Origin: a candidate division FCPU426 bacterium | GTDB taxonomy: Bacteria > Oederibacteriota > Muellerivitia > Muellerivitales > DAHXKG01 | Length of the DNA: 64,000 nucleotides | NCBI GenBank assembly: GCA_027366525.1 | Contig: DAHXKG010000007.1 | Coordinates: forward strand, 56,006-120,005 | Direction: 5' to 3' | Shown: positions 27,061 to 36,201 of the stretch, piece by piece | Position numbering within the stretch: position 1 is the stretch's first letter | Layout of the letters: every line of letters starts with the position of its first letter | The notes under the pieces: generated by a model | Databases searched by the model: none | Told to the model about the DNA's origin: nothing | The model's input: the letters and a program-made list of their open reading frames with translations, nothing else | Made by a program: the position numbers and the translations under genes

Positions 27061-28953
27061 TCAATTCTGCTCTCGAAAAGCAGCAATACTATTGCTGCTT
27101 GAAATATAAACATCGCCATGATCATCCGTCGTAATGCCTAATGGCGAATTGAGTTGACCAGCTCCAAAAGAAGTCAAATAGGTTCCTTGAGAAGAAAATT
27201 CATCCACGCGATTATTATTTTCATCGGTGATTAATAAATTGCCCTGGGGGTCTGCGGCCATGGCATAGGGTAAATCCAATTGTCCCGGCCCACTGCCTTC
27301 TGTTCCCCAAGCGCGTTCCAATTGCCCCGTTTCTGTAAATTCTTCAATCTGGTCTTGATTGGGTATTTGCGCGCGGCACACCACATAAACTTGATGATTG
27401 AAAATTAAGATCCCGTAGGGCAAAGGAGTGTTGGTTAACCAACTGGTTATATATGTCCCATTGGAGGTGAATTTTTCAATCCGATTATTGTCAGTGTCCG
27501 CAACATAAACATTGCCGGTTGAACCGATGGCAATGCCAACCGGAAATTCAAAATCGCCGGGAGCCGTCCCAAAACTTCCAAATTGTTCCAAAAAAGTTCC
27601 CTGGGGATTAAAAATTTCAACCCGCGAACTGAGAAGATCGGTTACATATATATCCCCTGACGCATTGACGGCTATTCCTGCAGGATGAAACTGCCCGGGG
27701 CCAATGCCTAAAGAACCAAACTGAAGCAGTACTTCGCCTGCTGCACCGAGTTCGTCTACCTGATACTCCATAAAACCCGAAGCAACATATAGATTCCCAT
27801 TGGGGCCCATGGCTAATCCTTTTGGATAAGCAAAATCTTGTTTGGATTGATGCCCCCAATTACTCTGAAAACTGGAAAGATATTGACCCTCTTCCGTGAA
27901 TTGATAAATATTCGCCCCCGCCATTTGTGACTTGGACTTTAAATACCCACCTCCGATATCTGCTATTTCCAAATTTCCGGACGGAGTCATTGCAATGCCA
28001 TGGGGACTTGAAAACCGCATTGAAGTTCCATTTTGATTCCATTGATCCCAAAAGCGAACAAAAGTGCCGGTTGAGGTGAATTCATCGACACCCATATTGC
28101 CAAAAGTCGTGTTGCCCAAATCCGTAACAAAAATATCACCGTCGGAATTCGTGGTAATGCCATACGGGGCACTCAAAAAATTGGGGCCATGGCTGGTTTG
28201 ATTTGTATTACTCCATTCTGTTATGGGCTGCCCCATTTCAGAAAATTTTTGAATGGCACCTTCCCATTGGCTGTTTGGAGTATTGTAAATTGAATTTGTC
28301 ACATAAACATTTCCATGGGGGCCTAGTGCGACATCTTCGGGTTCTTTCAGCGTTACTCCATTCGATCCCTGAGTCCACTCTGCGAGGGGAACCCCAGAAG
28401 CATTCAGTTTAACAACCTGATTATTCAAGGTGTCGGCCACATAAATATTTCCGTAGGCATCAACAGCTACACCGGAGGGAGCATTCAACGTGCCTTGCAG
28501 GGTTTGTGTCCAGGCTCCCACCCACACTCCACGAGTAGTAAACGCTTCGATGCGATTATTGCCGGCATCCGCCACATAGAGAATGCCATTAGAACTGATC
28601 GCGATGCCTAGCGGGTTATTCAATTGCCCCGGCCCGCTCCCCTGAGAACCCCATTGGCCGATATAATGCTGTGTTGGAGAAAATTTTAAAATAATTCCTT
28701 GACCCGAATCGACAACATAAAAGTTACCGGCCCGATCCATGACCACGCTGATGGGACGATGTAGATAATTAGTCTTAAATCCGTAAAAAACAGTTTCTAA
28801 TCCATACGGAACGGCTCCAGAGGAGAGATTGGGTTCTACGACCGGAATATTCTGGGTTATCGTAGGAGCGACTGGCGTGCTATGCATTTGACAAGCGATA
28901 GGCGCACCAATAACGAGCAACCCTATCACCAGTTGATACCGATACATCCTCAC
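27061..28953 (-). CDS. NHL-repeat beta-propeller lipoprotein
   Basis: A 630-aa lipoprotein. Signal peptide with lipobox APIAC (Cys21), then about ten NHL-type blades with recurring elements such as LYVADAGNNRIEAF, IYVADTLNNQVVKL and VYVADTDNNRIEKF, each preceded by GxGPGQLNxPxGIA. NHL propellers bind proteins, nucleic acids or ligands. A lipid-anchored one should face the periplasm or cell surface. No catalytic residues are evident. The GTG start at 28953 has GGGG 7 nt upstream and sits just before the signal peptide. It diverges from the small secreted protein gene at 29161. Confidence 0.85.
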   Translation of the reverse strand: MRMYRYQLVIGLLVIGAPIACQMHSTPVAPTITQNIPVVEPNLSSGAVPYGLETVFYGFKTNYLHRPISVVMDRAGNFYVVDSGQGIILKFSPTQHYIGQWGSQGSGPGQLNNPLGIAISSNGILYVADAGNNRIEAFTTRGVWVGAWTQTLQGTLNAPSGVAVDAYGNIYVADTLNNQVVKLNASGVPLAEWTQGSNGVTLKEPEDVALGPHGNVYVTNSIYNTPNSQWEGAIQKFSEMGQPITEWSNTNQTSHGPNFLSAPYGITTNSDGDIFVTDLGNTTFGNMGVDEFTSTGTFVRFWDQWNQNGTSMRFSSPHGIAMTPSGNLEIADIGGGYLKSKSQMAGANIYQFTEEGQYLSSFQSNWGHQSKQDFAYPKGLAMGPNGNLYVASGFMEYQVDELGAAGEVLLQFGSLGIGPGQFHPAGIAVNASGDIYVTDLLSSRVEIFNPQGTFLEQFGSFGTAPGDFEFPVGIAIGSTGNVYVADTDNNRIEKFTSNGTYITSWLTNTPLPYGILIFNHQVYVVCRAQIPNQDQIEEFTETGQLERAWGTEGSGPGQLDLPYAMAADPQGNLLITDENNNRVDEFSSQGTYLTSFGAGQLNSPLGITTDDHGDVYISSSNSIAAFREQN

Positions 28954-29098
28954 TCAAAAACCCCTTATTTTCATAAATAATTACAGTTCTTTTCCATGTT
29001 ATTATTTGATATATTGGCGTGATCCCACCATGATTTTAATTATAGACCTCAAATCCAATAAACTTTACATAAAAATGATTTTTAAAGTAAAATAAGGC

Positions 29099-29125
29099 GT
29101 TTTGACTTGAATCGCGGGTCAAAAC
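29099..29125. promoter_or_regulatory. Inverted repeat upstream of the small secreted protein gene
   Basis: GTTTTGAC (29099-29106) and GTCAAAAC (29118-29125) are perfect 8-bp inverted half-sites separated by 11 bp, 36 bp before the start at 29161 and in the divergent region shared with the NHL gene. The spacing suits an operator for a dimeric regulator or an mRNA leader hairpin. Confidence 0.4.
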
Positions 29126-29160
29126 AATCAGTCAATTAAATTTAAAGAGGGAGAAAATTA

Positions 29161-29448
29161 ATGAAAAAGCTTTTGGTGTTAACTGTGTTTTTAACTGCCT
29201 TGGGAGTATCCGGTGCTTTTTATGTATCCGCAGCGCCGCATCCGCGTATTCGAAAAGCTATCTTTCGATTAAAACAAGCTCGATATAATTTAGAACATGC
29301 TGCTCATGATTTTGGGGGTCACCGTGTTCTGGCCATTCGCGATATTAACTTTGCGTTGCGACAATTGCAGTATGCCTTAAATTTTGCAGCGCATCATGGA
29401 CCGAATCCGCCGGTAACCGCTCATCTGAATGTTAATGTTCACAACTAA
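29161..29448 (+). CDS. Small exported helical protein
   Basis: 95 aa. A signal peptide (MKKLLVLTVFLTALGVSGAF..., cleavage near VSAAP) precedes two predicted amphipathic helices: RKAIFRLKQARYNLEHAAHDFGGH and LAIRDINFALRQLQYALNF (given in part). The LxxARxxLxxAxxDFGGHRxxAL layout is a recurring small periplasmic family of unknown function, rich in His and Arg. Shine-Dalgarno GGGAG 7-8 nt before the ATG and a strong terminator 16 bp after the stop make it a well-defined single-gene unit. Confidence 0.8.
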   Translation: MKKLLVLTVFLTALGVSGAFYVSAAPHPRIRKAIFRLKQARYNLEHAAHDFGGHRVLAIRDINFALRQLQYALNFAAHHGPNPPVTAHLNVNVHN

Positions 29449-29464
29449 TGTTATCCGCTTGAGT

Positions 29465-29506
29465 AACTCGGCTTGTTTGAATTTTAAAACAAGCCGAGTT
29501 TCTTTT
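29465..29506 (+). terminator. Rho-independent terminator
   Basis: A perfect 14-bp stem (29465-29478 with 29487-29500, core CTCGGCTTG/CAAGCCGAG), an 8-nt loop, then TTTCTTTT. It ends the small secreted protein transcript and lies between convergent genes. Confidence 0.9.
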
Positions 29507-31191
29507 CATCCCTCTGATTTTTTCACCTCTGAAGCATTCTTGTCAAAAATATTTTGATACGTTAAAAATCCACCTGAAAGATTAAAAACGGGGAACCCGT
29601 TTTGATCAAGAATCCGATAGGCATAATAGCTCCGTTGACCCACACCACAGTAAACCCAAATGGAACGATCCCTCGGGATTTGGTCGAGTCGCATGCGCAA
29701 CTGATGCAGCGGAATATTGACGGCCCCGGGAATATGCTCGCGTTGAAATTCGGATTCATCGCGAACATCCAACAAAAAAATATTATTTTGATGAACGCCG
29801 GACCAATCCGCTACTTTCAACGTGCCACGCATAATATTGGCAGCAATCATACCAGCCATATTGACCGGATCTTTTGCCGCGCCATATTGGGGTGCATAAC
29901 ATAATTCCGCGTCTTCCAAATCAAAAACAGTGGCTTTCATTTGAATGGCCATTGCAATCACATCTATTCGTTTTTCCACCCCTTCTTCTCCAACAGCTTG
30001 AGCGCCTAAAATTTGGCCGGTGGCTTGCTCGAAAAGCAATTTTAAAAAAATGGGTTTGGCATTCGGGTAATAAGAAACATGATGGCCTGGATAAAGATAA
30101 ATTTTTTCATACTTCAAATACTTGGCTGCCCGTAAGGTTTTTTCCGTTTCCCCGGTCAACGCGGCCGTCATACCTAAAAAGCCACATACGGCAGTACCTT
30201 GCACGCCTCTAAATTTTCTGGGTTTTCCAGCAATCCCATCTGCGACTAATCGCCCTTGTCGATTGGCAGGTCCGGCCAAGGGTATTAGCGCCTTGCGCCC
30301 CGTGCCGTAACTGACCACCTCCACCGCATCCCCAATGGCAAAAATGGAAGGATCACTGGTTTTCATTTCATCATCGACTTGAATTCCACCCAGCGTGCCC
30401 AACTGCAGGGAAGCATTTTTGGCTAACTGAACTTCAGGACGAACACCGATCGTCAAAAGAACCATTTCAGCTTCAAATTTTTCGCCAGTTTGGGTTTTAA
30501 CCGCCAGTTGTCCAGCTTGGGAAGATTCAATCGCAACCAACCCATTATTCAATTGCAATTGAACTCCCAACGTTTTTAAATGTTCCTGGAGCGGTCGAGC
30601 AATCTCGGCATCCAAGGGCGGCATAATTTGTGAAAGTTTTTCAATCAGGGTAACTTGTATCCCACGTTTCATGAGATTTTCAGTCATTTCCAAACCAATA
30701 AATCCGCCGCCCACCACAATTGTTTTTTGAACTTGGTAGTGTTTGATCCATTCCCGAATTTGATTGGAATCCGGAATGGTTTTTAAAACAAAAACACCGG
30801 GCAAATCCACCCCAGGTAATCCGGGTTTAATCGGAGAGGCGCCCGGCGAAAGTACAAGCACATCATATGATTCACGATAGGATGTATTCGTTTTGAGGTT
30901 GTTGATTAAAATTTGTTTTTGCTCCCGATCAATCGATACTACCTCGTGCTCGGTTCGAACATGGATATTAAATCGTTGTTCAAAGAGTTCCGGAGTGGCA
31001 ACTAACAAATCTTTTTCGTGTTGAATAACCTCGCCCACATAATAGGGCAAACCACAGTTTGCAAATGACACATACTTGCCCCGATCGATCAAAATGATTT
31101 CAAAAAATTCTTGCTGACGCCGCAACCGAGCCGCACAAGAAGCCCCTCCCGCCACGCCTCCCACAATGACCACTTTCGGAACTTTTGGCAT
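29506..31191 (-). CDS. CoA-disulfide reductase-type flavoprotein with C-terminal rhodanese domain
   Basis: An FAD- and NAD(P)H-dependent disulfide reductase of the CoADR-RHD type, 561 aa. FAD site VVIVGGVAGGASCAARLRR; single redox Cys in SFANCGLPYYVG; NAD(P)H site TIVVGGGFIGLEMTENL; second FAD motif IFAIGDAVEV; dimerisation domain; then a rhodanese domain (LLDVRDESEFQREHIPGAVN) with active Cys in VYCGVGQRSY. It probably reduces CoA persulfide, polysulfide or CoA disulfide in the cytosol. The ATG at 31191 is preferred over the TTG at 31209 because GGAGGGG lies between them. Monocistronic, convergent with the small secreted protein gene. Confidence 0.9.
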   Translation of the reverse strand: MPKVPKVVIVGGVAGGASCAARLRRQQEFFEIILIDRGKYVSFANCGLPYYVGEVIQHEKDLLVATPELFEQRFNIHVRTEHEVVSIDREQKQILINNLKTNTSYRESYDVLVLSPGASPIKPGLPGVDLPGVFVLKTIPDSNQIREWIKHYQVQKTIVVGGGFIGLEMTENLMKRGIQVTLIEKLSQIMPPLDAEIARPLQEHLKTLGVQLQLNNGLVAIESSQAGQLAVKTQTGEKFEAEMVLLTIGVRPEVQLAKNASLQLGTLGGIQVDDEMKTSDPSIFAIGDAVEVVSYGTGRKALIPLAGPANRQGRLVADGIAGKPRKFRGVQGTAVCGFLGMTAALTGETEKTLRAAKYLKYEKIYLYPGHHVSYYPNAKPIFLKLLFEQATGQILGAQAVGEEGVEKRIDVIAMAIQMKATVFDLEDAELCYAPQYGAAKDPVNMAGMIAANIMRGTLKVADWSGVHQNNIFLLDVRDESEFQREHIPGAVNIPLHQLRMRLDQIPRDRSIWVYCGVGQRSYYAYRILDQNGFPVFNLSGGFLTYQNIFDKNASEVKKSEG

Positions 31192-31334
31192 ATCCCCGTC
31201 CCCCTCCAATTTTCAACCATTGTATATCGCTCACTCCAGAAACTTGGTGATGAATATCATTTAATCGTCTGGAATCCGAGAAATTTTTATTGATCCATCC
31301 AAGCTTGGGCAGCGTTTTAAATAAGCCGATTCAG

Positions 31335-32060
31335 CTATGGAAGGATTGCTTCACCCAAATAAGCTTTTTTAATACTCGAATCATTCAATAATGTTTCTGA
31401 AGGACCTTGTAAAATCAAGTTGCCGGTTTCTAAAACATAGGCAAATTTAGAAATTTCCAAAGCCACTTGTGCATTCTGTTCCACCAATAAAATGGTTACG
31501 CCTTCTCGATTAATTAATTTTATTTTTTCAAATACGCTCTCAATCATTTGAGGCGCCAAGCCTAAGGAGGGTTCATCTAACAATAACAGTTGTGGATGCG
31601 CCATCACGGCGCGAGCCATGGCCAGCATTTGTTGTTCACCGCCGGAAAGCGTTCCGGCTAGCTGTGAAAGTCGATCCTCCAATATGGGAAACCATTCTAA
31701 ACCACGTTGTATATCCCTTTGAATGGCGTGCTTGTCTTTTCGCGAGTAAGCCCCTAATTGCAAATTTTCCCAAACACTCAGATTCGGAAAAATGCCTCGC
31801 CCTTCCGGACAATGCACCAACCCTTTTGAAACCCGTTGAGGCGCTGCCACATCGATGATCGAGGTTCCTTTAAACCGAATTGCTCCGGAATCGATTTTTA
31901 AAATTCCGGAAATCGCTTTCAACATAGTCGTTTTACCTGCCCCATTCGATCCCAACAGACAAATAATGTCCCCGGCATCCAGACAACATGAAATCCCATG
32001 TAACACTTCAATCGTTCCATAGGATACTTTCAGATTTTCAATTTCCAGAAGTGGACTCAT
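31335..32060 (-). CDS. livF: Branched-chain amino acid ABC transporter ATPase LivF
   Basis: One of two ATPases of a LivHMGF-type importer. 241 aa. Walker A LLGSNGAGKTTMLKA; signature TLSGGEQQMLAMARAVM; Walker B LLLLDEPSLGLAP; H-loop region TILLVEQNAQVALEI, which lacks the usual switch His, as in other LivF proteins. The ATG overlaps the livG stop by 4 bp. Last gene of the operon. Confidence 0.93.
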   Translation of the reverse strand: MSPLLEIENLKVSYGTIEVLHGISCCLDAGDIICLLGSNGAGKTTMLKAISGILKIDSGAIRFKGTSIIDVAAPQRVSKGLVHCPEGRGIFPNLSVWENLQLGAYSRKDKHAIQRDIQRGLEWFPILEDRLSQLAGTLSGGEQQMLAMARAVMAHPQLLLLDEPSLGLAPQMIESVFEKIKLINREGVTILLVEQNAQVALEISKFAYVLETGNLILQGPSETLLNDSSIKKAYLGEAILP

Positions 32061-32836
32061 GCTCGCGATTTTTTCCCCAAATAGGCTTCGATGACTCTTA
32101 AATCATTTTGAATAGCCTTGGGGCTCCCCTCCGCTATTTTGATCCCATGTTCCATAACATAGATGCGTTCACACACCCCCATCACTAAATGCATATCATG
32201 TTCAATCACCAGCATGGACAGTCCAAACCGCTGTTTCACGTTGAGGATGGTTTTCATAAACCATTGAGTTTCCGATCGATTCATTCCCGCAACGGGTTCA
32301 TCCAACAACAAAAGCTTCGCCCCTGTTGCCAACGCCCGTGCAAGTTCCAGTTTTTTTTGATCACCGTATGCAAGGGCTTTGGCCAATTTGTTCTGATAGG
32401 CCGATAACTCTAAAAGCTCCATGAGTTCATGAACTTTTTTCATCAACTGTGTTTCTTGATTGTGAAAAAAATGCGTTTGAAAAAAAGCGTCTTTGAGACC
32501 ATAAGAATTTTCATGATAAAATCCAACTTTAATATTATCGGCCACGGACATTTCTTTGAATAATCGGATATTTTGGAATGTTCGGACCAATCCCGCACGT
32601 GTAATTTGGTGCGTTTTAAACCCGTCAATGGGTTTGCCAAACACCCGAATGTTCCCATTTTGAGGTAAATAAATCCCCGATAAAATATTAAAAACCGTGG
32701 TTTTGCCGGCTCCATTCGGCCCAATGAGTCCGACTAATTCCCCGGTCTTCACTTCCAACGACAAGTCATCAACCGCAACGATCCCTCCAAATGATAAAGT
32801 CATGTTTTCAACATTCAATGCTATGGGTGCGTTCAT
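32057..32836 (-). CDS. livG: Branched-chain amino acid ABC transporter ATPase LivG
   Basis: Second ATPase of the importer, 259 aa. Walker A LIGPNGAGKTTVFNI; the LivG-type RTFQNIRLFKEMSV segment; ABC signature region KALAYGDQKKLELARAL (diverged from LSGGQ, as usual for LivG); Walker B LLLLDEPVAGM; switch His in MLVIEHDMHLVM. The start is set at the ATG at 32836, which overlaps the livM stop as ATGA. The longer frame to 32884 would lie inside livM. Confidence 0.93.
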   Translation of the reverse strand: MNAPIALNVENMTLSFGGIVAVDDLSLEVKTGELVGLIGPNGAGKTTVFNILSGIYLPQNGNIRVFGKPIDGFKTHQITRAGLVRTFQNIRLFKEMSVADNIKVGFYHENSYGLKDAFFQTHFFHNQETQLMKKVHELMELLELSAYQNKLAKALAYGDQKKLELARALATGAKLLLLDEPVAGMNRSETQWFMKTILNVKQRFGLSMLVIEHDMHLVMGVCERIYVMEHGIKIAEGSPKAIQNDLRVIEAYLGKKSRA

Positions 32837-33801
32837 GGATGATTTTTCTTTTTCCGTGGGAGTACATCCCAGATTTCCCGGCATCCTAAAATACCTTGAG
32901 GTCTCATAATCATGACGAAGATAAGAATTAAAGCATATAAGACCATACGCAAATCAATTCCCGTCCAGTGTTGAACCGGGCGCAAGGCCTCGGGAAGAAT
33001 GGTTAAAAAAAAAGCAGCCAACACGGATCCACTGGTGGATCCCATGCCCCCTAAAACAACCATAATCACAATTTCCAGCGTCATCATGATTCCAAAAGAA
33101 CTGGGGTTAATATAGCTCAGGTAATGAGCAAATAATCCCCCCGCCATGCCTGCTAAAACAGCTGAAACCACAAAAACTTGTACCTTATAAAAAGTCGTGG
33201 GGATTCCCAATGATGCTGCCGCCACTTCATTTTCGCGAATGGAGATCAAGGCACGTCCATGTCTCGAGTGGAGAAACCGATAGGTGATTAAAACCGATCC
33301 GCCCAGAATAAAAAAAACTAAAAAGGGTGTGGTCGTTTGTGGAATCCCAGCTAAGCCTTCTGCGCCTCCCACACATTGAACGTTATAGAGAACTACTTTA
33401 ACAATTTCCAAAAATCCAAGTGTGGCAATGGCTAAATAATCTCCTTTAAGCCGCAAAACGGGTATTCCAATCAAATATCCTACGAGTCCACTCACGCCCC
33501 CGCCTACTAACAACGAAAAAATCAGTACACCTTGCTGTCCCCAGATTGAATGGTTTGGACTATGAAATACAAACATACTGACATAGGATGATGCATAAGC
33601 TCCAATCGCCATGAATCCCGCTTGTCCCAAGGAAAATTGGCCGGAAAGTCCGTTAACCCAATTTAATGAAACAGCCAAAATTGCATTAATGCCTGCTAAA
33701 ACTAAAATATCTTCAAAATATCCCGATATGCGTGTCACCATCATCTGGAGTCCCACTGCGATTGCGGTTATTACAATCCATCCTTTAATCTTATTGATCA
33801 C
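32833..33801 (-). CDS. livM: Branched-chain amino acid ABC transporter permease LivM
   Basis: Membrane subunit of the importer, 322 aa, about 8-10 membrane segments. Family elements: NGLSGQFSLGQAGFMAIGAY near the N-terminus and the cytoplasmic coupling helix SRHGRALISIRENEVAAASLGI. The GTG at 33801 has GAGG 6 nt upstream and is preferred over the TTG at 33813, which overlaps that Shine-Dalgarno. It is about 28 bp after livH. Confidence 0.92.
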   Translation of the reverse strand: MINKIKGWIVITAIAVGLQMMVTRISGYFEDILVLAGINAILAVSLNWVNGLSGQFSLGQAGFMAIGAYASSYVSMFVFHSPNHSIWGQQGVLIFSLLVGGGVSGLVGYLIGIPVLRLKGDYLAIATLGFLEIVKVVLYNVQCVGGAEGLAGIPQTTTPFLVFFILGGSVLITYRFLHSRHGRALISIRENEVAAASLGIPTTFYKVQVFVVSAVLAGMAGGLFAHYLSYINPSSFGIMMTLEIVIMVVLGGMGSTSGSVLAAFFLTILPEALRPVQHWTGIDLRMVLYALILIFVMIMRPQGILGCREIWDVLPRKKKNHP

Positions 33802-33829
33802 AAAATTCCTCAATCATATACGTCATGCA

Positions 33830-34732
33830 TCAAACTTTTTCTGGCTGATGATGGCCAAAAAGTCCTGATGGTTTAATCATTAGAACTAAAATAAGAACAA
33901 TAAATGCCAGTGCATCTCGATAGGTGGATGAAAAATATCCAGCGATGAGGGATTCCAAAATACCCATTGTTAGGGCCCCCACCACCGCGCCTCGAATACT
34001 TCCAATCCCTCCTAAAACGGCTGCTACAAAAGCCTTTAATCCAAGGAGAAGACCCATGGTTGGATCAACTTGAGGATAATTGATGACTACCAAAATGCCG
34101 GCCGCCGCCGCTAATGCGGACCCAATCATAAATGTAATCATAATAATATTATCGGCTGAAATCCCTACGAGCATGGCCATTTCATGTGAATATGAAATCG
34201 CCCTCATCGCTCGTCCTAATTGCGTTTTTAAAACAATCCACTCTAAAATGATCATCAACACCACGGAAACGAGAAACGTAACCACAAGATAATTGGTAAT
34301 GGCAACGTGATCCACCTTAAAAAATATTTCTTGGTTTAAAATACTTGGAAAAACTCTGGGCGTAGCCCCCCAAAGAATTTGACATAAATTTTCCAGCAAT
34401 AAGGACACTCCGACCGACGTAATTAACAAATTAAGTTTGGATCCATTTCTAAGCGGACGATACGCGAATCGTTCAATCAAAACACCCAGAAGACTTGACG
34501 CCACCATCGCCACTACAAAAACCCAGAGTAATCCCAGTAAAGTTGGATGCGCATTTAAATGGATGCTCCAAACCGCCAAAAGCCCGGCATAGGCCCCTAC
34601 CATTAAAACATCGCCGTGCGCAAAATTAATCAATCCCAGAACTCCATAAACCATGGTATATCCCAATGCAATTAACGCATAGATTGATCCTAACGCGGCT
34701 CCATTAATAACCAATTGAATAAATTCCTGCAT
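33830..34732 (-). CDS. livH: Branched-chain amino acid ABC transporter permease LivH
   Basis: Membrane subunit of the importer, 300 aa. N-terminal GAALGSIYALIALGYTMVYG and LINFAHGDVLMVGAY are diagnostic; the coupling helix is LKTQLGRAMRAISYSHEMAMLVGI; C-terminal IGSIRGAVVGALTMGILESL. First gene of livHMGF. Its binding-protein gene lies 1.5 kb upstream, beyond an oppositely oriented metallophosphoesterase gene. Confidence 0.93.
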   Translation of the reverse strand: MQEFIQLVINGAALGSIYALIALGYTMVYGVLGLINFAHGDVLMVGAYAGLLAVWSIHLNAHPTLLGLLWVFVVAMVASSLLGVLIERFAYRPLRNGSKLNLLITSVGVSLLLENLCQILWGATPRVFPSILNQEIFFKVDHVAITNYLVVTFLVSVVLMIILEWIVLKTQLGRAMRAISYSHEMAMLVGISADNIIMITFMIGSALAAAAGILVVINYPQVDPTMGLLLGLKAFVAAVLGGIGSIRGAVVGALTMGILESLIAGYFSSTYRDALAFIVLILVLMIKPSGLFGHHQPEKV

Positions 34733-34818
34733 AGGTATCCTTGGATATTTTTAAAATGCCCCTGGGCCCTTCAGGCCTTGGATAGCATATTGCCCTGGCT
34801 CCCCTTGATTCCCACTAA

Positions 34819-34846
34819 ATTTTATCGAATTTCATTTCAGTGACAA
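34819..34846 (-). promoter_or_regulatory. Candidate sigma-70 promoter of livHMGF
   Basis: Minus strand: TTGTCA (34846-34841), 16-bp spacer, TAAAAT (34824-34819). It gives livHMGF its own start separate from the binding-protein gene, with a leader of about 80 nt that includes a GC-rich stretch. Confidence 0.45.
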
Positions 34847-34952
34847 CTCTAAAAATCGAATCCACTCACAAATGAGGGTCTATGGCCCTATCCATCTTGA
34901 AAATTCATGGCACTTACGTCATAGTATTTTGACTTATTTTTTAAAAGGATTT

Positions 34953-36128
34953 ATGAAACCACGTATTTGGATACTTCTAAGTTTATTTTTATTATTCCTG
35001 ATTTTTATTAATTTTTTTTCACTATGGAACCTGCATCACTTCTATGCCCTCTCGATTGGCGGTTTGATTTTTTTATTGTTCATAAACAATGCCCTGCTGA
35101 TCTTTCTGAATCCCTATTTCCAAAAAAAGCCCTCCACAGCTTTAACACGCGTGATTCGAGCCTTCTTAAATCCCTTATGGGTTCATTGGACTTTTTTTTC
35201 CTTTTTTTATTCTTTAACCCTATTAATTTTTTCCATCTTTTTCAAATGTGTTCCTTGGTTTCATGCTGAAGATTTAAAATGGGTTTCCAGTTTTTTTATT
35301 TCAGGATGGGTTGTGCTGTTAGGTTGGGGAATTTATACCGCCTTGGTACCGCTCCACTTATCGCGATTTAACATCGTCCTTCCACGATTACCCGCTTCCT
35401 TTAATGGGTTCAAAATCGCCATTGGTTCTGATTTTCATATTGGATTGTTTTCAAGAACTCAACGTCTAACGCAGATATTTGAAACCATGGCGGCTTATCA
35501 ACCGGATCTCGTAGTTTTACTTGGGGATTTAACCGATGATGATGCTTTTTATATTCCCAAACTATTAAAAGGAATCGAGGTGCTGGATCCCCATCTCCCA
35601 ATCCTGGGCATTCTGGGCAATCATGACATTTATGGCGATCCCCATTCAGCAATCCAACAATTGGCCCATAGCCGCGTTCATCTTTTAATCAACGAAGGAT
35701 TTGAATTCAAAAAAAACGCCGAGTCGATTTGGATTGCCGGCATTTCCGATTATGCCGCCACTTACTTTGAAAAACTTAGACCCCATCTTGTTCCTGATTT
35801 TAATCGCACGCTGGCCCATAAACCACCTAGCAGTCCAACGATTCTTTTGGCGCATCAACCTAAAGCCTTTCATGAATCCATCAAACGCCATATTGAATTA
35901 ACTCTGTGTGGACATACCCATGGTGGACAATTGGGATTTCCCTTTCTCAATTGGACCATTGTTAAACCCTTCATCACCTGGGATCGGGGATTATTTCAAA
36001 ATCAGGGATCCCAACTTTTGGTCACCTCTGGCGTTGGATATTGGGGTGCCCCTTTTCGGTTGGGCTTGCAACCCGAACTGGTTTTTTTAAATCTCCAATT
36101 CCCCTTGGAATCACATGCTCATGTTTAA
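34953..36128 (+). CDS. Membrane-anchored metallophosphoesterase (YkuE-like)
   Basis: A 391-aa protein with four or five N-terminal membrane segments followed by a calcineurin-like domain. Metal ligands are complete: GSDFHIG, VVLLGDLTDDD, LGNHDIYGD, LAHQP and LCGHTHGGQLG. Relatives hydrolyse phosphodiester or pyrophosphate bonds of lipids or peptidoglycan precursors; the exact substrate is unknown. The ATG at 34953 (AGGA 3-4 nt upstream, start of the first membrane helix) is chosen over the ATG at 34872. It is flanked on both sides by minus-strand liv genes and so splits the transporter locus. Confidence 0.85.
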   Translation: MKPRIWILLSLFLLFLIFINFFSLWNLHHFYALSIGGLIFLLFINNALLIFLNPYFQKKPSTALTRVIRAFLNPLWVHWTFFSFFYSLTLLIFSIFFKCVPWFHAEDLKWVSSFFISGWVVLLGWGIYTALVPLHLSRFNIVLPRLPASFNGFKIAIGSDFHIGLFSRTQRLTQIFETMAAYQPDLVVLLGDLTDDDAFYIPKLLKGIEVLDPHLPILGILGNHDIYGDPHSAIQQLAHSRVHLLINEGFEFKKNAESIWIAGISDYAATYFEKLRPHLVPDFNRTLAHKPPSSPTILLAHQPKAFHESIKRHIELTLCGHTHGGQLGFPFLNWTIVKPFITWDRGLFQNQGSQLLVTSGVGYWGAPFRLGLQPELVFLNLQFPLESHAHV

Positions 36129-36165
36129 GGCCGCATGCATCCCTGCCCCCTGGTTATCCATAAGC

Positions 36166-36201
36166 GCCCTTGACCTATCCCCCAAGGGCTCTCATTCCCA
36201 T
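36166..36201 (+). terminator. Candidate terminator of the metallophosphoesterase gene
   Basis: GCCCTTG (36166-36172) pairs with CAAGGGC (36183-36189) around a 10-nt loop. T-rich sequence follows after about a dozen bases. It lies between convergent genes. Confidence 0.4.

Noticed and set aside
32837..32884. Longer LivG start
   Set aside because: Lies inside livM; the ATGA overlap at 32836 gives the normal LivG length.
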